A DNA stretch of 29,978 bases from an uncultured Bacilli bacterium (GTDB lineage: Bacteria > Bacillota_I > Bacilli_A > RF39 > UBA660), in assembly GCA_934100165.1 (NCBI GenBank), contig CAKOPN010000007.1, positions 1 through 29,978 on the forward strand. The letters are read 5' to 3'. The notes below the pieces were generated by a model. That model made no database searches. It was not told the origin of the DNA and worked only from the letters and a program-made list of their open reading frames with translations. Of the stretch, positions 14,231-21,589 are shown one piece after another (the stretch's first letter is position 1; each line of letters starts with the position of its first letter). Both the position numbers and the translations under genes were made by a program.

Positions 14231-15937
14231 GTGGATTTATATGCTATAAGAAATATGCTAGGTCAAGGAAAAAGTATTTATGATTTACCATTAAGAGTTA
14301 CATTCTATGCTCGTGTATCAACTGATAGATATGAGCAATTAAACTCATTAGAAAACCAAGTAACATATTTTAGCAATTTTATAAAGGAACAAGAAAATTG
14401 GACTTTTGTAGAGGGATATGTTGATGAAGGTATAAGTGGTACAAGTGTTAAAAAAAGAGAAGACTTTTTAAGAATGGTAGATGATGCCAAGAAAAAGAAA
14501 TTTGATTTAATTTTAACAAAAGAAATATCAAGATTTTCAAGAAATACATTGGATAGTATTAAATATACACAAGAATTACTTTCAAATGGTGTTGGTGTTC
14601 ATTTTCTAAGTGATAACATTAATACATTTCAACCAGATTCAGAATTAAGACTTACTATAATGTCTTCAATTGCTCAAGAAGAAATAAGAAAACTTTCTGA
14701 AAGAGTTAGATTTGGATATAAAAGAAGTGTAGAAAAAGGAATAGTTCCAGGCAGTAATAATATTTATGGATATACTAAAAATAAAGGTAAGTTAGTTATT
14801 GATGAAGAACAAGCTAAATTCATTAGACTAATATTTGAAACTTATGTATCAGAAAACATAGGTGTTCATAGATTGGGTTTTAAATTATTTGATGAATATG
14901 GTGTAACTAATTATTCTGGCAAACCAATTGCAGGCACTGTCATAAAAAACATAATTAGAAATCCCAAATATAAAGGATATTTTTGTGCTCATAAAGAAAC
15001 TACTGTTGACTATCACGATAGAAAAAGAAAACGATTTAAAAGGGATGAATGGATTGTCTATAAGGATAATGAAACTTGTCCTCCAATAGTGTCAGAAGAA
15101 TTATGGGATAAAGCCAATGAGATATTAGATGCTAGAAGTAAAAAGCACGATCAGATAAATAAAAATAATAAATATAATAAGTTCCCATTTTCTGGTTTGA
15201 TGCATTGCTATTTTGATGGTGCTACATTTGTAAGAGGTACTTACCAAATTGGTAAAGGAGATAGAAGTAGAAGAAGAAAGTTTTGGGCTTGTAATAATTA
15301 TAGAATACATGGCAAGAAAAAAACTGAAGGGTGTAATTCTCTTGTACTTTATTATGAAGAACTAGTTGAAGTGTGCAAAAAGATATTGAATATGATACTT
15401 GTTTGTCAAGATGATTTAATAAGTGAAATAAATGATATGATTAGTGATATTAGAACAAAAAAAGATTACAAAAAAGAAATAAAACTGATTGATGAAAAAT
15501 TATTCAAAACAAATAATGAAAAAAAAGAACTTATAATGATGAGAATGAGAAAAGAAATAGACCTAAAAGAATACAACTCTCTTAAAGATGATTTAGATGA
15601 CAAAATTAACTCATTAGAAGAAAATAAAAGAAAACTGATAGAAGAAGAACAAAATGAACAGTCTAGTGAAAAAAATTATGAAGATTTTAAAAAGAAGATA
15701 AATGATATGGTTTTAAATGATGATGAAAAGATTTTGGAAATTGCTCAATTATTTTTTGAAGATATAAGAGTAGAGTCAATTAAGGATGATGAAACGGATC
15801 AAAAGGTTATATTACATGCTAAATTAAATGTGTCAAATTCAAAAGATGACACATTTGATTTTAACAAATTTTTGCTGCTTTTCTGTTCACGCCAGGGATG
15901 CTGCTGTAGTTATTGCAAAATATGTTGGTGGAAGTGA
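14231..15937 (+). CDS. Large serine integrase; C-terminus host-encoded in the integrated state
   Basis: This 568-residue large serine recombinase, as read here, catalyses attP x attB integration. The resolvase catalytic domain covers about residues 20-165, with nucleophile S30 in YARVSTD, then DEGISGTSVKKREDF and ISRFSRNTLDS. A recombinase domain follows (about 175-290: IYGYTKN, VTNYSGKPIAGTVIKNIIRNPKYKGYF). Next come a zinc-ribbon region (HCYFDGATF...FWACNNY...GCNS) in which the second Cys of the usual CxxC is Asp, and a coiled coil (about 410-480). GTG 14231 has GGAGGTGA at 14218-14225. The last 12 codons (15899-15934, CCCSYCKICWWK) and the TGA belong to dacA. In the excised circle, codon 556 joins 34 element codons at 733-834, giving 590 residues. 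The gene sits at attR and reads outward. Confidence 0.92.
   Translation: MDLYAIRNMLGQGKSIYDLPLRVTFYARVSTDRYEQLNSLENQVTYFSNFIKEQENWTFVEGYVDEGISGTSVKKREDFLRMVDDAKKKKFDLILTKEISRFSRNTLDSIKYTQELLSNGVGVHFLSDNINTFQPDSELRLTIMSSIAQEEIRKLSERVRFGYKRSVEKGIVPGSNNIYGYTKNKGKLVIDEEQAKFIRLIFETYVSENIGVHRLGFKLFDEYGVTNYSGKPIAGTVIKNIIRNPKYKGYFCAHKETTVDYHDRKRKRFKRDEWIVYKDNETCPPIVSEELWDKANEILDARSKKHDQINKNNKYNKFPFSGLMHCYFDGATFVRGTYQIGKGDRSRRRKFWACNNYRIHGKKKTEGCNSLVLYYEELVEVCKKILNMILVCQDDLISEINDMISDIRTKKDYKKEIKLIDEKLFKTNNEKKELIMMRMRKEIDLKEYNSLKDDLDDKINSLEENKRKLIEEEQNEQSSEKNYEDFKKKINDMVLNDDEKILEIAQLFFEDIRVESIKDDETDQKVILHAKLNVSNSKDDTFDFNKFLLLFCSRQGCCCSYCKICWWK
15873..15922 (+). other. attR: right junction of the integrative element
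   Basis: The GA core is at 15897-15898. Left of it are the last element bases, inside integrase codon 556. Right of it dacA resumes with the DAAVVIAKYVGG codons. In reconstituted attP the flanks form an imperfect inverted repeat ending next to the core (left ...CTGTTCACGCCAGG, right ACTAGCGTTAATGG...; 16 of 22 positions pair). Confidence 0.87.
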
Positions 15938-16658
15938 AGAAAACTTTGTAAAAATGATGAATAAAAAAGCTCAAGAAATAGGAATGAAAAATACCACTTT
16001 CAGCAATAGTCATGGATTAGATGAAGATACACAAAATTATTCAACAGCTTATGATATGGCTTTACTTTCCAGTTATGCTTCAACACTTTTAGATTACTGT
16101 GATATATCAAGTACTAAAAAATGGACTGTTTCAACTGGTGAAAAAACTTATGTTTGGTATAATAGAAATAAGCTTTTAAAATCATATAAATATGCAACTG
16201 GTGGTAAAACTGGTTATACACCAAAGGCTGGTAGGACACTAGTTACAACTGCTAACAAAAATAATTTAAATTTAACTGCAGTCACACTTAATGATGGCGA
16301 TGAATATTATGATCACGAAAAACTTTATGAATATGTTTTTTCTCTTTATGATAATATACTTTTAATAGATAAAAATAATTTTAGTGTAGAAAATTTTAAT
16401 TACGATGGAAATGTTTATGTAAAAGAAAGCTTCTTTTATCCGCTTACTAAAAAAGAACAAAAGTTAGTTAAAGTAGTATCAGATATATATACTGATGGAA
16501 ATTTCAAAGATGATGAAAAAATAGGGGATGTTATAGTTTCCTTAAATGATAAGGAAATCTATAGGGAAGATATTTATGTCACTACTTTAAAAAAATCTGA
16601 AAAAAAAGAGAATTTCTTTGTTAGAATATTTAATTTCTTTAAAAACCTTTTCAATTAG
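15899..16658 (+). pseudogene. dacA: D-alanyl-D-alanine carboxypeptidase, 3' fragment
   Basis: This is the C-terminal 252 residues of the carboxypeptidase split by the element. It begins inside the Asp codon that follows SGN (DAAVVIAKYVGGSEENF), continues through SNSHGLDEDTQNYSTAYDMALL, and carries the third active-site motif KTG (K215-G217 of the joined protein) in TGGKTGYTPKAGRTLV. The C-terminal part (about 260-364) is the beta-rich PBP5_C-like domain with a final basic amphipathic stretch that could bind the membrane. It has no start codon of its own; the ATG at 15828 lies in element DNA and would yield an unrelated lead. The integrase gene overlaps its first 39 bases in another frame. The intact gene returns on precise excision. 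Confidence 0.93.
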
Positions 16659-16669
16659 GAGAATTTCTT

Positions 16670-16697
16670 TTGTTTTTCTTTCTTTTGATGATATAAT
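16670..16697 (+). promoter_or_regulatory. Promoter of the pseudouridine synthase gene
   Basis: TTGTTT (16670-16675), a 16-bp spacer and TATAAT (16692-16697) preceded by TGA give an extended -10. The gene is therefore independent of the interrupted dacA transcript. Confidence 0.65.
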
Positions 16698-16714
16698 GTT
16701 TATGGTGATTTGAA

Positions 16715-17434
16715 ATGGAACGTTTACAAAAAATTATTGCAGAAAGTGGATATACTTCTCGTAGAAAAGCAGAAGAATTTATTAAACAAGGAAAAGTAAA
16801 AGTAGATGGTAAAGTAGTAGATACTTTAGGTACGAAAGTTAATGAAAATTCTACTATTGAAGTTTGTGGTGATATAATTTCTAAACAGAATAAAGTTTAT
16901 TACATCTTGAATAAACCTCGTGGAGTAATTACTTCTGTTAGTGATGAACATGGAAGAAAAACTGTTGTAGATTTAATTGAATGTGAAGAGAGAATTTACC
17001 CTGTTGGACGTCTTGATTATGATACGACTGGACTTCTTATACTTACTAATGATGGAGAGTTTGCTAATAATTTGATGCATCCTAGAAATGAAATTGATAA
17101 AGTTTATGCTTGTAAAATCGAAGGAATTCTTGATCCTAAATCGCAAATGATTTTGAAAAACGGTGTTGTAATAGATGGTGTAAAAACTAGTAAAGCAAGA
17201 GTAAAAGTAAGAAAGATAGATAAGACTACTAATACTTCTATCGTTGAAATTACTATTCACGAAGGAAGAAATCATCAAGTTAAAAAAATGTTTGAATCTG
17301 TTGGTTACAAAGTGTTAAAACTTAAAAGAGAGAGAATTAGCTTTTTAGATTTGACAGGTTTAAAATCAGGAGAATACAGAAAACTTAATCCAAAAGAAGT
17401 AAAAAAACTTTACGTTGCAGCAAATGAAAAATAG
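16715..17434 (+). CDS. rluB: Ribosomal large-subunit pseudouridine synthase, RsuA/RluB family
   Basis: This 239-residue enzyme isomerises a uridine in ribosomal RNA. An S4 RNA-binding domain (about 1-50: RLQKIIAESGYTSRRKAEEFIKQGKVKVDG) precedes the catalytic domain. D101 in VGRLDYDTTGLLILTNDG is the nucleophilic Asp of the family motif. The substrate-binding landmarks KPRGVITSVSDEHGRKTV and EGRNHQVKKMFESVGYKVLKLKR are intact. The length and architecture fit RluB of Gram-positives (23S rRNA), though RsuA-type activity on 16S rRNA cannot be excluded by motif. It has its own extended -10 promoter. The TAG stop is part of a terminator stem shared with the convergent ferredoxin gene. Confidence 0.9.
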   Translation: MERLQKIIAESGYTSRRKAEEFIKQGKVKVDGKVVDTLGTKVNENSTIEVCGDIISKQNKVYYILNKPRGVITSVSDEHGRKTVVDLIECEERIYPVGRLDYDTTGLLILTNDGEFANNLMHPRNEIDKVYACKIEGILDPKSQMILKNGVVIDGVKTSKARVKVRKIDKTTNTSIVEITIHEGRNHQVKKMFESVGYKVLKLKRERISFLDLTGLKSGEYRKLNPKEVKKLYVAANEK

Positions 17435-17460
17435 ATCAGGAATTATTCTTGATCTATTTT
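17432..17460. terminator. Bidirectional terminator between rluB and ferredoxin
   Basis: TAGATCA (17432-17438) pairs with TGATCTA (17450-17456). T runs follow on the plus strand, and A runs before the stem serve the minus strand. The stem includes the rluB stop and the last ferredoxin codons. Confidence 0.75.
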
Positions 17461-17643
17461 TACTTCTATAGCACTAGTTGGGCATCCTTCACTAGCTTCT
17501 ATAACTGCATCTTTTTCTTCATCTTTAATTTCATTTTTTATTGTTTTTGCATATCCATCGTCGTCAAGTTCAAAAACTTCTGGACATACTGCTTGACATG
17601 CTCCACAACCGATACAAGCATCTTTATTAACTTTAACTTCCAT
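17443..17643 (-). CDS. Single-cluster [4Fe-4S] ferredoxin
   Basis: This 66-residue electron carrier of the short Gram-positive/Thermotoga type has cluster ligands C10, C13 and C16 (CIGCGAC) and C54 in GCPTSAIE, plus an extra C20 (VCPEVF). The rest is acidic, as usual for ferredoxins. The ATG is at 17643, with an AAAGGA-type ribosome site about 11 nt upstream. It supplies low-potential electrons to redox enzymes. Radical SAM proteins need such electrons, but nothing links this chromosomal gene specifically to the element's enzyme. Its promoter is a near-consensus TTGTAA-17-TATAAT. Confidence 0.95.
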   Translation of the reverse strand: MEVKVNKDACIGCGACQAVCPEVFELDDDGYAKTIKNEIKDEEKDAVIEASEGCPTSAIEVKIDQE

Positions 17644-17671
17644 AATATTTAATTCATCCTTTCTTTAGTAA

Positions 17672-17700
17672 ATTATATAATAATATTACACTGTTTACAA
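17672..17700 (-). promoter_or_regulatory. Ferredoxin promoter
   Basis: On the minus strand, TTGTAA (17700-17695), a 17-bp spacer and TATAAT (17677-17672) form a strong sigma-A-type promoter. Confidence 0.75.
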
Positions 17701-17719
17701 CAAAATATTTACACTTGTT

Positions 17720-17734
17720 TTACAATTATTGTAA
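17720..17734. promoter_or_regulatory. Perfect palindrome between divergent genes
   Basis: TTACAATTATTGTAA is a perfect 7-1-7 inverted repeat, 20 bp upstream of the ferredoxin -35 and 62 bp before the divergent gene at 17796. It could be an operator. The binding protein is unknown. Confidence 0.4.
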
Positions 17735-17795
17735 TAGAATTATTTTAATAAAAAAAAATATATGATAAAATTAAAATTGAAAGAGGTGAGGCATT

Positions 17796-18659
17796 GTGGA
17801 AAGACGTAGTGAGAGATACAGCGATAATTCTAATGCACCGAAAAAATCTAGAGTAGATAAAAATAGAGTATTATATGATGAAATTAACAGTAAAATTGGA
17901 TATGAAGAAATTTCTGTAAATGATGATGATGCAAGTATTGATTTGTCTACCATAGATATGAAAAAACCTAATAGAGAAAATTATCAAAAAATAAAAGAGT
18001 ATAAAGACTTAATTGGCGAACCAAAAGAAGAAATAAAAGAAATTACTCCTAAAGTGTTTAAGCCTAAGGAATTTGATATAAATAAAGTTTTGGAGGAAGC
18101 TAAGAGGAATCGTAAGGAAGATGATGACATTCTTGAGAAAAGAAGAAATATACAAGATGATGATTATAATGTTTTGTCTTCATTAAATAAAAAGTATTTA
18201 TACAAAAAAGAACCTACTGAAGAAGATAGTGAAGAACTTAAAGAACTTATTGATACAATTACTTCTAAAACTTTAGCTGATGACATTAAAGATGAAGAAG
18301 AGAAAGAACTTTTAAGTGATTTACTTGCTACTACTATTGACATTAAGCTTGAAAAACAACTTTCCCAAGAAGATATAAACAAACTTTATGATGAAAAAGA
18401 AGCAGAAAGTGAAAGTGAAGAGGAAAAAGAGAAGGAAGAAGAGAATACTTTCTATACTGGTTCTATGGAACTTTCAAAAGAAGATTTAGTAAGTAAAGCT
18501 TCAGAGAGTGGTACTGATTCTAGTGATGAACTTGATGAAGATGATGAAGACTTGAAGAATAGCCATAGTACATTTAAAATAGTATTTATAAGCTTTATTT
18601 TACTTTTATTACTTGCTGCACTTGGCTATTTTGTACTTAAACAAATGGGTATACTTTAA
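17796..18659 (+). CDS. Acidic tail-anchored membrane protein of unknown function
   Basis: This 287-residue protein is highly charged and Glu/Asp/Lys-rich over residues 1-255, with one C-terminal membrane segment (about 263-283: FKIVFISFILLLLLAALGYFVL) and a very short outside tail. GTG 17796 follows GAGGTGAGG (17783-17791). The body has helical segments (DEEEKELLSDLLATTIDIKLEKQLSQEDINKLYDEK) and a low-complexity acidic stretch with runs of Glu and Asp, but no recognised domain. The topology suggests a cytoplasmic protein tethered to the membrane. It is followed by a clean terminator and then a YunB-like gene, so a role in envelope or spore biology is possible but unsupported. Confidence 0.8.
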   Translation: MERRSERYSDNSNAPKKSRVDKNRVLYDEINSKIGYEEISVNDDDASIDLSTIDMKKPNRENYQKIKEYKDLIGEPKEEIKEITPKVFKPKEFDINKVLEEAKRNRKEDDDILEKRRNIQDDDYNVLSSLNKKYLYKKEPTEEDSEELKELIDTITSKTLADDIKDEEEKELLSDLLATTIDIKLEKQLSQEDINKLYDEKEAESESEEEKEKEEENTFYTGSMELSKEDLVSKASESGTDSSDELDEDDEDLKNSHSTFKIVFISFILLLLLAALGYFVLKQMGIL

Positions 18660-18685
18660 AAGCTATCAAATTGATAGCTTTTTTT
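18657..18685 (+). terminator. Terminator after the tail-anchored protein
   Basis: AGCTATC (18661-18667) pairs with GATAGCT (18673-18679), extended by flanking A and T runs. Confidence 0.85.
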
Positions 18686-18709
18686 CATATAATTTACTGG
18701 AGTGGTATA

Positions 18710-19423
18710 GTGAAAATAAATAAATTTTTGATTATCAATTTAGTGATTATTGCTTTAACAATATTAAATCTTTTTTTTATAAACAATGCTACTCAAGAAC
18801 GTATAAAAGATTATTCCTATATGATAGCAACAAAAGTAACAAAACAAATTGTAACAACTGCGTATAATTCAAAAAGTTATCATGTAGATAATAATAAACT
18901 TTATGAAATTATATATGGAAGTAATGATGATATCAAGACAATAGTATATAATTCTAGTGAGGTAAATAAATTTTTAGATGCTGTTACAGAAAATGTTTAT
19001 GACATGTTTAATAATTTAGAATATGGTGATTTATCAAAAATAAATATTAGAGAAAATATTGTTGTTAACGATAAGAAAAATTTTACAAAAAATGGAATTG
19101 TAATAATGATTCCCTCCGGTATAGTGTCAAACAATTATTTATTTGCAAACTTAGGTCCAAAAATTCCTGTTAAAATTTCTCTTACTGGGGAATTTGAATC
19201 ATGCATTTCTACAAAGGTAGAAGAATATGGCCTTAATAATGCTCTTATTTCAATATATATTAACATTAAAGCAACTGAACAAATAACAATGCCATTTATT
19301 ACTGAAAAAGTTGAAATAGAAAATCAAATACCACTTTCTATATATGTAGTTAATGGGAAAATTCCAGAGTATTATATAAATGGTTTTGATAGGACTTCTA
19401 ATATATATAGAAGTAATAATTAA
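18710..19423 (+). CDS. yunB: YunB-like sporulation protein
   Basis: This 237-residue protein has an N-terminal membrane anchor (about 6-26) and an extracytoplasmic body resembling Bacillus YunB, a forespore-expressed protein of unknown biochemical role. Family-like segments are IMIPSGIVSNNYLFANLGPKIPVKISLTGEF, YGLNNALISIYINIKATEQITMPF and the closing IPLSIYVVNGKIPEYY. GTG 18710 is chosen because GGAG (18699-18702) lies 7 nt upstream; the longer frame starts inside the preceding terminator. Its presence hints that the host belongs to a spore-forming lineage, although YunB-like genes can persist in lineages with reduced sporulation. Confidence 0.75.
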   Translation: MKINKFLIINLVIIALTILNLFFINNATQERIKDYSYMIATKVTKQIVTTAYNSKSYHVDNNKLYEIIYGSNDDIKTIVYNSSEVNKFLDAVTENVYDMFNNLEYGDLSKINIRENIVVNDKKNFTKNGIVIMIPSGIVSNNYLFANLGPKIPVKISLTGEFESCISTKVEEYGLNNALISIYINIKATEQITMPFITEKVEIENQIPLSIYVVNGKIPEYYINGFDRTSNIYRSNN

Positions 19424-19478
19424 AAATAATAAAGTAATAATTTAAGGAATTTGTAGATGCTTTTTATATAATATTATT

Positions 19479-20960
19479 ATGTTTAATATTTTTAAAAAGG
19501 ATAAGTACACTTTTGGTAAGTATACATTAGATAAAGAACAGACAAAGGCAGTTAAATGTATAAATAGAGCCCTTTTGATTGTTGCAGGAGCAGGAAGTGG
19601 TAAAACACTTACGATAGTAGCAAGAGTTAATTATTTAATTGAAAATGGTATAAAACCAGATAAAATATTATGCATATCCTTTACTAATGAAAGTGTAAAT
19701 TCTTTAAAAGAGTCATTAAATAAAAATAATATTGCTGATGTAGATGTTAAAACATTTCATAAATTGTCTCTTGATATATTGAATCAAAAAAAAGAAATTG
19801 CAAATGATAATCTTTTAAAATATATAACAGAAGAATATTTTTATTCCTTTATAAATTATGATAAAACGAAAGACTTATTAGATTTTTATATAAAAGATGA
19901 AGAACTTAATAAAAAGACATTTTTAACTAACTTTGAGAGTGTTATTGTTTCCTTTATAAATTTGTTTAAATCATATAATTATGATAAACAATATTTTTTA
20001 AATATTATTAAGAAAGAAAAAGATAAAGATAAGAAAATACTTTTAATTGTTATTTTAAAAATATATGCATTATATGAAGAAGAACTTTTTTGTAACAATA
20101 AAATAGATTTTAATGATATTATTAACCTTGCTATAAAGAAAATTGATAAACTTAAATATTTTAAATATAAATATGTAATTATTGATGAGTATCAAGATAC
20201 ATCTTTTTCAAAATATTTACTTATAAAAAAACTTTATGATAAATTTAATTTATATTTAACTGCAGTAGGAGATGATTTTCAGTCGATATATTCATTTACA
20301 GGCTGTGATTTAAACATTTTTTTTAATTTTAAGAGAAATTTCCTAAACTCAAAAATTATAAAATTAAAAAATATTTATAGATGTCCAAGTGATGTTGTTA
20401 ATGTATCTTCGCGTTTTGTTATGAAGAATAAAAGACAAATGAGAAAAAGTTTGCACTCTTTTAGAAGACTTAAAAATTCAATAATCATTGTATTTTCTAA
20501 AAACATAATAAGTGATTTTATACATATTCTAGAAAAACATAATGATATATTAGTGCTTGGAAGAAATAATAAAGATGTTCTTTTACTTATAGACAATGAT
20601 AACTTTACTTTAGATAATAATAAAATAATATATACAAAAGATGAGAGTAAAAATATTACTTTTTTAACAGTTCATTCTTCAAAAGGTTTAGAAGGTGAAA
20701 ATGTTGTTATCTTAAATGTAGTTGATGATTATCTAGGATTTCCAAATAAGATTAAGGAAAATGATTTACTTAACTGTTTGTGTACAAAAAAGAAGGAAAT
20801 TGTTTTGTATGCTGAAGAGAGGAGACTTTTTTATGTTGCACTTACTAGAACTAGAAATTATGTTTATATCTTTACTAATAGATTCAATAAGTCTATTTTT
20901 GTAGATGAACTTTTGACTTCATATAGATGGAAAATCAAAATAATGGAATTTGAGGTTTAA
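19479..20960 (+). CDS. Short UvrD/Rep-family (SF1A) DNA helicase
   Basis: This 493-residue ATP-dependent helicase has Q-motif LDKEQTKAV (17-25), Walker A GAGSGKT (37-43), motif Ia ISFTNESVNSLK, motif II YVIIDEYQDTS, motif III GDDFQSIYSFTGCD, motif IV-like LKNIYRCPSDVV, motif V FLTVHSSKGLEGENVV and motif VI EERRLFYVALTRTRN. All SF1A motifs are present, but at 493 residues it is well below PcrA/UvrD (about 720), chiefly through short 1B/2B subdomains. It is therefore a compact paralogue rather than PcrA itself. ATG 19479 has no clear ribosome site nearby, so its translation may be weak. Its likely role is in DNA repair or replication-fork maintenance. Confidence 0.9.
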   Translation: MFNIFKKDKYTFGKYTLDKEQTKAVKCINRALLIVAGAGSGKTLTIVARVNYLIENGIKPDKILCISFTNESVNSLKESLNKNNIADVDVKTFHKLSLDILNQKKEIANDNLLKYITEEYFYSFINYDKTKDLLDFYIKDEELNKKTFLTNFESVIVSFINLFKSYNYDKQYFLNIIKKEKDKDKKILLIVILKIYALYEEELFCNNKIDFNDIINLAIKKIDKLKYFKYKYVIIDEYQDTSFSKYLLIKKLYDKFNLYLTAVGDDFQSIYSFTGCDLNIFFNFKRNFLNSKIIKLKNIYRCPSDVVNVSSRFVMKNKRQMRKSLHSFRRLKNSIIIVFSKNIISDFIHILEKHNDILVLGRNNKDVLLLIDNDNFTLDNNKIIYTKDESKNITFLTVHSSKGLEGENVVILNVVDDYLGFPNKIKENDLLNCLCTKKKEIVLYAEERRLFYVALTRTRNYVYIFTNRFNKSIFVDELLTSYRWKIKIMEFEV

Positions 20961-21002
20961 AAAAAACTTATTATATAATATAATTACTTTAGGAGGAAAT
21001 GT

Positions 21003-21578
21003 ATGAAAAAATCTTTGATATACATAATACTCGGGGTGGTTTTGTTGTCCTTAGGTAGTTTTCTTTATATAAAGGGAAGAAGTAATGATGTTGTTGTTAA
21101 AGAACATGAAATGACAAAGGACGAAGCAAATAATGTTGCAAAAGAACTCATAAACGACGTAATCAAGGTTTATGAAAATCCAGCAGCTCTTTTTAAAACG
21201 TCACAAGTGACAAAAGATGATGTAAATTTATACCAAGTTGATGACTATGAATCTGTTATTAAAAATATATTTACTAGTAATGGAATTTCTCAACTTGAAA
21301 GTATGACTTTTGAAAATAAAAAGTATGTATCTAAAATTGATAATGTTACATATTTCTTAACTTCTATACCACAAAGTAATAGTTATATAAAAAGTAAAAT
21401 ATCTATAGATAGTATTGAATTTGGTAATAATAAAATAACTGTTCAAGTAACATTTTCTAATAGTGAAGTGTTTGCAGATGAAGTAAATTATTATGTAATT
21501 ACAAAAACAATAGAAATTGTCAAAGAAAATAATAAATGGTTAATCAATGATTTTGATTACAGTGATAATAAGGAGTAA
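21003..21578 (+). CDS. Membrane-anchored protein of unknown function
   Basis: This 191-residue protein has an N-terminal signal anchor (about 4-24: SLIYIILGVVLLSLGSFLYI) and an exported domain. The region after the anchor has a helix (MTKDEANNVAKELINDVIKVYENP) and later strands ending IEIVKENNKWLINDFDYSDN, a layout like NTF2/SnoaL-type or lipoprotein sensor folds. There is no lipobox cysteine. The ATG at 21003 follows AGGAGG, with a TATAAT box at 20974-20979. It lies 11 bp before the Tam41 gene, whose only ribosome site is inside this gene's last codons, so the two are an operon. Confidence 0.75.
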   Translation: MKKSLIYIILGVVLLSLGSFLYIKGRSNDVVVKEHEMTKDEANNVAKELINDVIKVYENPAALFKTSQVTKDDVNLYQVDDYESVIKNIFTSNGISQLESMTFENKKYVSKIDNVTYFLTSIPQSNSYIKSKISIDSIEFGNNKITVQVTFSNSEVFADEVNYYVITKTIEIVKENNKWLINDFDYSDNKE

Positions 21579-21589
21579 ATTAGTAAATT

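Larger units (their letters stand above)
731..15898 (+). mobile_element. Integrative element of about 15.2 kb, serine-integrase driven, inserted in dacA
   Basis: The limits are the two GA core copies. The element carries its own replication initiator, XRE and MerR regulators, a TraG/VirD4-like ATPase, two cargo operons and a large serine integrase at its right end. All genes point rightward, the same direction as dacA. No relaxase, capsid, terminase or lysis gene was recognised. It is therefore best described as an integrative, possibly mobilizable, element rather than a prophage or a complete ICE. Element genes use TTA for Leu much more than CTT, whereas flanking chromosomal genes use CTT often, which agrees with acquisition by transfer. 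Confidence 0.9.

Noticed and set aside
15828..15898. ATG 15828 as a start for the downstream carboxypeptidase fragment
   Set aside because: It lies in element DNA inside the integrase gene, has no ribosome site, and adds residues unlike any carboxypeptidase. The true frame joins 398-732.
731..15898. Prophage or complete conjugative element
   Set aside because: No capsid, portal, terminase, tail or lysis genes and no relaxase or mating-channel genes are recognised.
17449..17652. Plus-strand open frame opposite ferredoxin
   Set aside because: It is a Phe/Tyr/Ser-rich antisense translation; the minus-strand ferredoxin has all its cluster cysteines and a strong promoter.
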